Shown here: positions 34,201-38,042 of the stretch, in pieces | Numbering within the stretch: position 1 is the stretch's first letter | Layout: each line of letters starts with the position of its first letter | The notes under the pieces: generated by a model | Database searches by the model: none | Seen by the model: the letters and a program-made list of their open reading frames with translations, nothing else | What the model was told of the DNA's origin: nothing | Assembly (NCBI GenBank): GCA_002372465.1 | Contig: DFGW01000080.1 | Span: 1-38,042, forward strand | Direction: 5' to 3' | Origin: Butyrivibrio sp. UBA3740 | GTDB taxonomy: Bacteria; Bacillota; Clostridia; Lachnospirales; Lachnospiraceae | Length of the DNA: 38,042 nt | Made by a program: the position numbers and the translations under genes

Positions 34201-35604
34201 AAGTTCACCGTAAGCTTCTCCATAAGTCACTTCCTCAGCCACCCAATTAGACTCCGGATCTTCAGGGAAATAGGCTGTGGTATCTGAGCCTTTGTTAATC
34301 CAAAAAAGCCCCAGGTATTTTTCAGGCGAATCCCACTTGACATACAAATGCATTTCGGAATAAACCAGCGTAGCATCATCACCGGTACCAAATATGAATT
34401 CCTTCTCCTGGGAACCGTCCATGTAGTACCATCTATTAGTTTCTTTATATCCGGCTTTTTCTACTATCGGGGCTCTATAGATTCTATCCCCTTCAACAAC
34501 CAGCTGGGGGTCCGGTGGCGTAGTCTTCCCTTTGGTTACTCCTCCTTTAGCATCAAAATATACTGTATTTTGTCGAGGAGTAAACCTGGCATAAAGCTTA
34601 ATTGTGCCATCCTTCCCAGGTGGTATAAGATCTACTTCCTGCTCATCAGCAAAAAGCTCTTCACCTTCCTCATATTTCCAATATGTAGCCCATCCGGCAA
34701 AATCATAACCTGAAACTTCGTATGTATTCTTTCTTAGTTTTTTGGGAACACCAACTGTCATAGGGAGGTCTTCCATAGGAGTCTGACCGCCATGGACATA
34801 CTCAAAAGAAATTGTGTAATTCCAAGGCTCCCATGTGGCATAAACAGTGATGTCTTTGGTCACCCGGGTTTCACCAAAAACAAACTCCACCATTTCAGTT
34901 TCGGAGTTATTGTCATCATCATATACCCATTTGGCAAAATCATAGCCCGGTCTTGAGGCTTCAGGCGCATCATCAGGGGAGATAGTATGTCCGTCTATGA
35001 TGTCTTCAATCTTTGCAGTTGTTACAGAAGCGTCCAGTGCACCACCATCAAAAGTAACTGTAAAGGTTTCCAGGTATTTTGCAGTTAGTGTATAATCCAG
35101 CAAAGAGCTGGTTAAAATTGCCGATTGATAATCGGAACCAATTATGTAATCACTAAGCTCCAGGCCCCATGTAGGCGATGGTTCCCAGCCAGCGAATACA
35201 TGTTTAGGATATACTCCTATTGGAACATCCAGTACAATACTTATAACGCCTGCAGAATTATCGACGATTTTCTCTTCCGGCAGTATAATATCATCCGGTA
35301 CATCAGCATTCTTTACAAATGTGAAGGTGACATCACAAAGCCCTCCCAGAAGGCTTGGATCATTCCCCAAAAGTTTTGATGTGCCATCGAAAGAATCCAT
35401 CTCATCCTCCGAAAGGGCGGCCTCTTCTTCATCAAGATCAAAAATTATATCCTCTTCGGTATTATCATTGGGAGTTTCTTCTGAATAATCTGTGGTCGTA
35501 CCAGGAATATCTCCCTCTCCCGCGAAGGCGGTAAACGACGGAGATAGCGCCATAGTCGCCGAAAGAACTACGCTAAGCAGTCTTGCAAATACCTTATTCC
35601 TCAT
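28267..35604 (-). CDS. Giant InlB-repeat secreted protein (2445 aa)
   Basis: I start at the ATG at 35602-35604 (MRNKVFARLLS) because AAAGGAGAA lies at 35611-35619, inside the longer reading. MRNKVFARLLSVVLSATMALSPSFTAFAGE is a signal peptide. A short acidic segment follows. From about residue 80 to the last residue the protein is about two dozen Listeria-Bacteroides (InlB/Flg_new) repeats of 65-85 residues, each with an F.GW motif and a closing LYA.W (e.g. KRGYDFAGWYSDSETIEAFDFDTTG...TTLYAKW). A non-repeat segment near 2130-2200 (VSTKQEAVAPNTRIYVQCSS) looks like an FN3-type module. The protein stops right after ITLYALW, with no sorting signal or membrane helix, so it may be released or held by partners. 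An adhesion role is inferred from the repeat type. Confidence 0.9.
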   Translation of the reverse strand: MRNKVFARLLSVVLSATMALSPSFTAFAGEGDIPGTTTDYSEETPNDNTEEDIIFDLDEEEAALSEDEMDSFDGTSKLLGNDPSLLGGLCDVTFTFVKNADVPDDIILPEEKIVDNSAGVISIVLDVPIGVYPKHVFAGWEPSPTWGLELSDYIIGSDYQSAILTSSLLDYTLTAKYLETFTVTFDGGALDASVTTAKIEDIIDGHTISPDDAPEASRPGYDFAKWVYDDDNNSETEMVEFVFGETRVTKDITVYATWEPWNYTISFEYVHGGQTPMEDLPMTVGVPKKLRKNTYEVSGYDFAGWATYWKYEEGEELFADEQEVDLIPPGKDGTIKLYARFTPRQNTVYFDAKGGVTKGKTTPPDPQLVVEGDRIYRAPIVEKAGYKETNRWYYMDGSQEKEFIFGTGDDATLVYSEMHLYVKWDSPEKYLGLFWINKGSDTTAYFPEDPESNWVAEEVTYGEAYGELPVPKSQENDFIGWFTERVGGEEVTSETIVSTAKTHNLYAHWEPKPRYTVSFNSMGGSPVPSQEVMIGNKATRPDDPQKRGYDFAGWYSDSETIEAFDFDTTGIENDTTLYAKWTGWQYKISFDANGATAGTMEDEDMVYGTPKALLSNNFAKDKYEFLGWNTKADGTGSFYRDEEKANILPTAKDAAVTLYAQWDAEVKVTLDPGDHGVFDEDWPEGQPKMIPLGKGMKLSKNDVAPPTWEGYLFDGWYETNASEEGYDITKPLDITKPFYTHAGYTAKWIEEHLVTFNDGENETVITVGDGYTINVEALPADPTREGYRFNGWFTSVDGQKVELDITKPVTENAVYTAEWFVEHTVIFYDGVAATPVKTLKMSDGQKIDSHDIPETPHKTGGIFVGWFTSEGNELDISVPVTANATYTAKWLKNLTIQFNANGGLFGEVDVKTTETIEGMVFGPAISNVPSKTGYKFEGWASSSDATEPDYDQFENKVTKVEDDNKEFYAVWDPIEYTVVFDANGGSGPKMDNKTFSYGAPNKILDKSTYTSLYNSFAGWTTKKLAPNSPEIENYLVPTFNEVTRRTVISADYNLTEKDGATVTLYAAWKGLGRDVTTHYGYDTSTGANVPGSEEVKFLAYGTPISSAITYPAGGWHKGYYFDGWYKEEDFKTKVDISKAYKADFTDLYAKWVPATINVTYHSNLPTDATVKASYNYKASKDSTGRVTIRGVFAGNKAWKDIEKALLDKFDPNNDDPDSYGNMFGNQKGWYSSWNGFDPDLNIRESEFVEAVVSKYHELNPDAASMPKTISVDLYARWLVDPEKTYKIAFVATKDAPGTEYVEADYPLDEILITDVEGYGYVDSVNADETIIITGNEFIRKGYSLTGFSYMDGTKKKTLKAGSSVKNLPWVLAGEEKVAFLTAEWSKNEITYPVTFVSNGGKLKAGDRMPRNYKYSEGFRLPVMEKKGYDFNGWFEDGEFSGASIPRVAPGTEYGPLTYYAKFTPHTYTVKLTLSEADSNAGAFIDGEGVILATYDSEYKLSDDAYLAEFAGRTFKNWKVTESTDPAVKTKTLTTKQSIKNLSAVNGAVVTLEAVFTENSYAISYNYDGGKAAAKGKYPKSYKASQTEGTNSVEITNPVKAGYRFLGWDINGDDKADIVSEWGETACIITGRHEKLALKAIWKDNNYTINFYSKGSPRKTYTLRYKNIINDNVVTGAEIAEAALSVEKDKKCIVGFAASGGAAKAQYTSAKDYKLSDFLSLANSYNTIDLYAVEGKNEIHYITYKDMEGATLSKAVYTYTTNDKKDIALVTAKKTGYTFMGWIPDDPDYLVMNGNYAVKIRAGAEEDIVLTAVFEALSYSVTVAPGVKGVWDVNGIDVSSKGYILSRDVSYETGEGTDGGDLRINYDDLPKWFREGYEQVGWALDTKGTKRISSLSKLTTKKAITIYPVWKPVTSEILLLTDAAIINSDLGYLDVKEQVSAAKAVLLKSGKLVEDLDRTYGVYNTAVTLPKLSVPGFTFLGWFDVNASDAAVKKTTKGDRAYVTQILKTNTRSIHLRPYFTENSYKVMINPNGGMIKDTKTGKYVKKAVVLCTVSYREAIQMDSIDAYFTGYDRKTPFISLDRAGKNTSFADSGLVAKNNGSVTLFLQWTKNDAPVKPVISLASLISDTLMVSTKQEAVAPNTRIYVQCSSSPKFTNDVSEGYITSGNAYTFADMKSTAYYVRAKQEVRYPYGLDGSDWVSGAYSSTVRVTKPADEVTITFDPNTTDSGVVIEPSTMVIPKNFAIGELPKATREDFSLEGWYLDQALTQKVTTDSRFSTATTLYAKWVMQINIKNKKEGEAPTVADSSMVMIQDGAIIASGLETPSMDYYSFAGWYKDDSCITPIGSDEVSSSLDYDTVYAKWVPKTYTITFDSNRPEGALPVYGSMDPQTITYNAKDQKLNTLDFWIANRSFKGWATSPNGNVVFGNQEEITTQITRDITLYALW

Positions 35605-35639
35605 AAGAAGTTCTCCTTTCACAACACACATCTATTCCG

Positions 35640-35659
35640 AAAAATCCGTTTTCCGGATT
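35640..35659 (-). other. Small leader hairpin before the 2445-aa protein gene
   Basis: AATCCG (35643-35648) pairs with CGGATT (35654-35659). On the minus strand a TTTTT run follows directly, 36 nt before the start codon. It resembles a weak attenuator but the stem is only 6 bp. The remaining gap (35605-35832) holds AT-rich DNA with no confident promoter, plus the terminator of the upstream gene. Confidence 0.3.
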
Positions 35660-35775
35660 CACATAATCACTGTGGATAGAAACAATCAATAGTCAAAAAG
35701 GGCATATATTTAATTATCGTATGCAACTGCCTCAAATACCATTAACGCAAGGTGATAAAAGGCTAAACAAAGCAT

Positions 35776-35810
35776 AAAGAGGCGGCTGACCGCGAAGGTC
35801 AACCGCCTCT
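35776..35810 (-). terminator. Intrinsic terminator after the partial MBG protein
   Basis: AGAGGCGG.TGACC (35778-35791) pairs with GGTCA.CCGCCTCT (35797-35810), with one G-U wobble on the minus strand and a TTCGC loop. TTTATG follows the stem on the minus strand. The plus side has GTTTTT at 35811-35816. Confidence 0.85.
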
Positions 35811-35832
35811 GTTTTTACAAAGATTTTCTATC

Positions 35833-38042
35833 TCACTTTTCTTCCTCTTCCTTTTTTCCTGCAAGCATCATTGAGATTGCGACTGCTGCAGCCATAACTA
35901 TTGCGAAAAGTCTTGCCATGTTATTAGCTTCATCATCAGTTCTTCCACGTCTTGCTCCAAGAACTGCTGCTCCGTCGCCACCCTCAAGCTCTCTTGTTGC
36001 TCCAAGTACTGCTCCTGCAGGTGCTGCTGCGAGAGGTGTAGGTGCATCAGGAATAGTTGTAGGTGTTCCAGGATCTCCTGTAGGATCATCAGGTGTAGGT
36101 GTAGGCCCAGGTCCGGGTCCGGCTGAAGTTATCCTAAGTGTGCCGGGCATGTAGGTAATCTTGAAGTTACCTGCTGTTTCAGGACCTGATACAATGATAG
36201 GATATGTTGTAACTCTTTCACCGGCCTGACGTGAGTACCTAAACTCAACCTTAGAAAGTGTCTCTTCAGCTTCTGCCTGAAGATTCTTATCATCAGCAAC
36301 TGGTGTTGATGTGTAGTTAGGTTCTCTTCCGTTTGAAACCTTAGTCTGATTATCGGCTGTTACTGTAACTCCTGCACGTTCGATAATAAGATCTCCAAGG
36401 TCATAAATTACCTTAAACTGGCCAGTTACGTTTTCTCCGTCCTGAGTGATCTTAAGATCTCCGGATGGAGCAAATGCGTATGTACCTACATCCTTACCTG
36501 TTGCAGAAACTTCAATTCCTGAAAGAAGGTAAGTTACTTTATTTCCGGTCTCTTCGTCAGTTATGTCAAAAGAGATACCTTCTGCAGCATCAGCTTTAAG
36601 AGTGAACATCCTGGTTATTGTATTCCAGATCATCTCTACAGCTGATACTTCCTCATTTTCTGCAGCTACTCTTACACCTGTTGTATAGGTGTGGATCTTT
36701 CCATCATAGATGATCGGAACGTCATCTGAGTGAATTGTGATCACATATGCATCATCGCCTCTGTCGGTAACAATGAGTTCACCAGGATTCTTGGTAATAT
36801 CATAGTTTCCGGTTACATCAGTTCCGTTTGCATCATAGATGAACAGATCTGCAATAGTTACTGTCTGGTTTCCAGGGAATGTCATTGAGTCATTGGCCTG
36901 GGCTGCTGTAAATGTATGTCCTGATACAAGTCCAAGATTAGTCTCGGTTACAGGATCTACCTTTGCAGGATCTGCAACTATAGGACTTCCATTGTACTTG
37001 CCAGTCTTGCTGCCGGCTGTGAAGGAGATAGGTCTTGCTTCAATTGCAAGCTTTCCAGTCTCATACTTAACAATGTAGTTGCCCTGCTCTTCATCACCTG
37101 AAGCAGTGATTGTGTAGTCGCCTACTGTATCGCCTTCTGCTCTGGTTGTCTTAACTGTAAGAACGTCCTCTGTATCCTCGTTCTTAAGTCCTGTTGCCTT
37201 CCATGTAAGCTCAGGATCATCCTGACCATACTTCTTGGTAAGTGTATCTGCTGTTACGGTTACTATTACTGCGTTGATTGTAAGTGTTCCGTTTACATAC
37301 TCTACATCGTAGTTGGTAATTGATGTTGAACCGGTTGCTACGATTGTATGCTCACCTACGTTCTCATTATCGCCTTCTACTCTTGCAAGTGTTACTCCGA
37401 GTGCGTTCTCCAGAGATTCCTTTGTATCATCGTTCTTAAGTCCGGCTACTTTCCATGTGAACTCAGGATCTGCGTCTCCGTAATCCTTGCTCTTATCTTC
37501 TGCTGTTACTGTAAGAGTTACCTTGTTAATGGTAAGAGTTCCGTCCACATACTCTACATCGTAGTTGGTAATAGCTGTTGCCCCACTTGCTACGATTGCA
37601 TGATCACCTACGTTCTCATCATCGCCTTCTGCTCTTGCCAGGATTACTCCAAGCTCATTCTCAAGAGATTCCTTTGTATCACCATTCTTGAGTCCGGCTA
37701 CTGTCCATGTGAACTCAGGATCTGCATCTCCGTAATCCTTACTCTTATCTTCTGCTGTTACTGTAAGAGCTACCTTGCTGATTGTGAAGGTTCCGGGTTC
37801 ATATGTTACATCATAGTTAGTGAGTTTTGTTGCTCCACTTGCTGTGATCGCATATTCACCTGCGTTCTCGCCTTCTGCTCTTACTACTGTTACTCCAAGA
37901 GCTTCTGCAAGGCTTTCCTTTGTATCCTGTCTCTTAAGGCCTGATACGCTCCAGGTAAGTTCTGGATCTGCTGTTCCATAATCCTTGCCGTTATCATCTG
38001 CTGTTACTGTAAGAGCTACCTTATTGATCGTAAATGTTCCAT
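35833..38042 (-). CDS. MBG-repeat surface protein, C-terminal part (runs off right edge)
   Basis: 735 residues are visible and the frame is open to the right edge, so the true start lies outside. The GTG at 37548 sits inside a repeat and is not a start. The visible part begins with four tandem MBG-type units of about 84 residues (KV.LTVTAEDKSKDYGDADPEFTW.V.GLKN.DTKESLEN.LGV..ARAEGD...NYDVEY..GT..I). More diverged Ig-like modules follow, then a Gly/Pro/Thr linker. The tail is PDAPTPLAAAPAGAVLGATRELEGGDGAAVLGARRGRTDDEANN, a membrane helix and GKKEEEEK. This tail is nearly the same as in the 2435-residue protein, so both probably use the same surface-attachment route. The function is inferred to be adhesive or structural. 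Confidence 0.88.
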   Translation of the reverse strand, partial: GTFTINKVALTVTADDNGKDYGTADPELTWSVSGLKRQDTKESLAEALGVTVVRAEGENAGEYAITASGATKLTNYDVTYEPGTFTISKVALTVTAEDKSKDYGDADPEFTWTVAGLKNGDTKESLENELGVILARAEGDDENVGDHAIVASGATAITNYDVEYVDGTLTINKVTLTVTAEDKSKDYGDADPEFTWKVAGLKNDDTKESLENALGVTLARVEGDNENVGEHTIVATGSTSITNYDVEYVNGTLTINAVIVTVTADTLTKKYGQDDPELTWKATGLKNEDTEDVLTVKTTRAEGDTVGDYTITASGDEEQGNYIVKYETGKLAIEARPISFTAGSKTGKYNGSPIVADPAKVDPVTETNLGLVSGHTFTAAQANDSMTFPGNQTVTIADLFIYDANGTDVTGNYDITKNPGELIVTDRGDDAYVITIHSDDVPIIYDGKIHTYTTGVRVAAENEEVSAVEMIWNTITRMFTLKADAAEGISFDITDEETGNKVTYLLSGIEVSATGKDVGTYAFAPSGDLKITQDGENVTGQFKVIYDLGDLIIERAGVTVTADNQTKVSNGREPNYTSTPVADDKNLQAEAEETLSKVEFRYSRQAGERVTTYPIIVSGPETAGNFKITYMPGTLRITSAGPGPGPTPTPDDPTGDPGTPTTIPDAPTPLAAAPAGAVLGATRELEGGDGAAVLGARRGRTDDEANNMARLFAIVMAAAVAISMMLAGKKEEEEK
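35984..36055. repeat. Near-identical 72-bp block shared with 20384-20455
   Basis: Second copy of the tail-coding block described at 20384-20455, here encoding APTPLAAAPAGAVLGATREL. The two copies are in the same orientation, so recombination between them could delete or fuse the intervening surface-protein genes. Confidence 0.8.
37249..38042 (-). repeat. Tandem MBG coding repeats of about 252 bp
   Basis: The phase-matched string tgctgttac recurs at 37249, 37501, 37753 and 37999, giving units of 252, 252 and 246 bp (84, 84 and 82 codons). The two middle units are closest in sequence. The array continues past the right edge, so copy number is unknown and could vary between strains. Confidence 0.85.

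Noticed and set aside
37542..37548. GTG at 37546-37548 as start of the last gene
   Set aside because: The frame continues unbroken upstream through more MBG repeats to the window edge, and no ribosome site or signal peptide occurs there.
37348..37944. Plus-strand frame of 198 residues with an internal repeat
   Set aside because: Its repeats mirror the 252-bp MBG units on the opposite strand.
37249..38042. Regularly spaced repeats that could suggest a CRISPR array
   Set aside because: The period is 252 bp, the repeats are coding and in frame, and there are no short spacers.

Overview
The window looks like a chromosomal stretch of a low-to-moderate-GC, Gram-positive gut or rumen anaerobe. It is most like a Lachnospiraceae member of the Butyrivibrio/Lachnospira kind. 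This rests on strong AAAGGAG-type ribosome sites, very large secreted proteins built from InlB-type, MBG-type and BspA-type repeats, a pectin-degradation cluster, and a lipoprotein ribonuclease. The assignment is inferred from gene families only. I saw no rRNA, tRNA, CRISPR array, transposase or integrase.

Left part (1-4.8 kb): the 5' part of a secreted protein runs off the left edge on the minus strand. On the plus strand follow an XRE-type regulator, two adjacent PD-(D/E)XK (Rpn/PDDEXK_2-type) proteins of which the second is N-terminally truncated, and a two-gene HipBA-like module. In that module the helix-turn-helix antitoxin seems fused to a HipS-like domain and the kinase seems to lack it.

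Middle part (4.9-20 kb, minus strand): a 1648-residue BspA-like leucine-rich-repeat surface protein; an overlapping three-gene operon (CLC-type channel/antiporter of fluoride-exporter-like sequence, DUF2752 membrane protein, zinc-ribbon/DUF4234 membrane protein); a DUF1858 protein; an SLC13/ArsB/NhaD-type transporter behind a well-formed promoter and a 208-nt structured leader ending in an intrinsic terminator (riboswitch candidate); then a gene string consisting of a TWQG-domain protein, a membrane-anchored alpha/beta hydrolase, GH28 polygalacturonase, CE8 pectin methylesterase, barnase-like lipoprotein and barstar. The two pectin enzymes lack signal peptides, which suggests that imported pectin oligomers are processed in the cytoplasm.

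Right part (19.8-38 kb, minus strand): three giant secreted repeat proteins (2435 aa, 2445 aa, and one cut by the right edge). Two of them end in almost the same unusual C-terminal tail: an RRGRTDD motif, a membrane helix and a Lys/Glu tail, with no LPXTG. Two 79-residue paralogues flank the first giant protein, and a third copy of their domain is fused to an extra N-terminal domain in the hydrolase operon. All three share a TWQG...SALELI..MD signature. The two short copies also share a duplicated promoter-like motif (TATGAT-N6-TATGAT) exactly 42 nt before the start codon. This recurring small-protein/giant-adhesin association is the most unusual pattern in the window.
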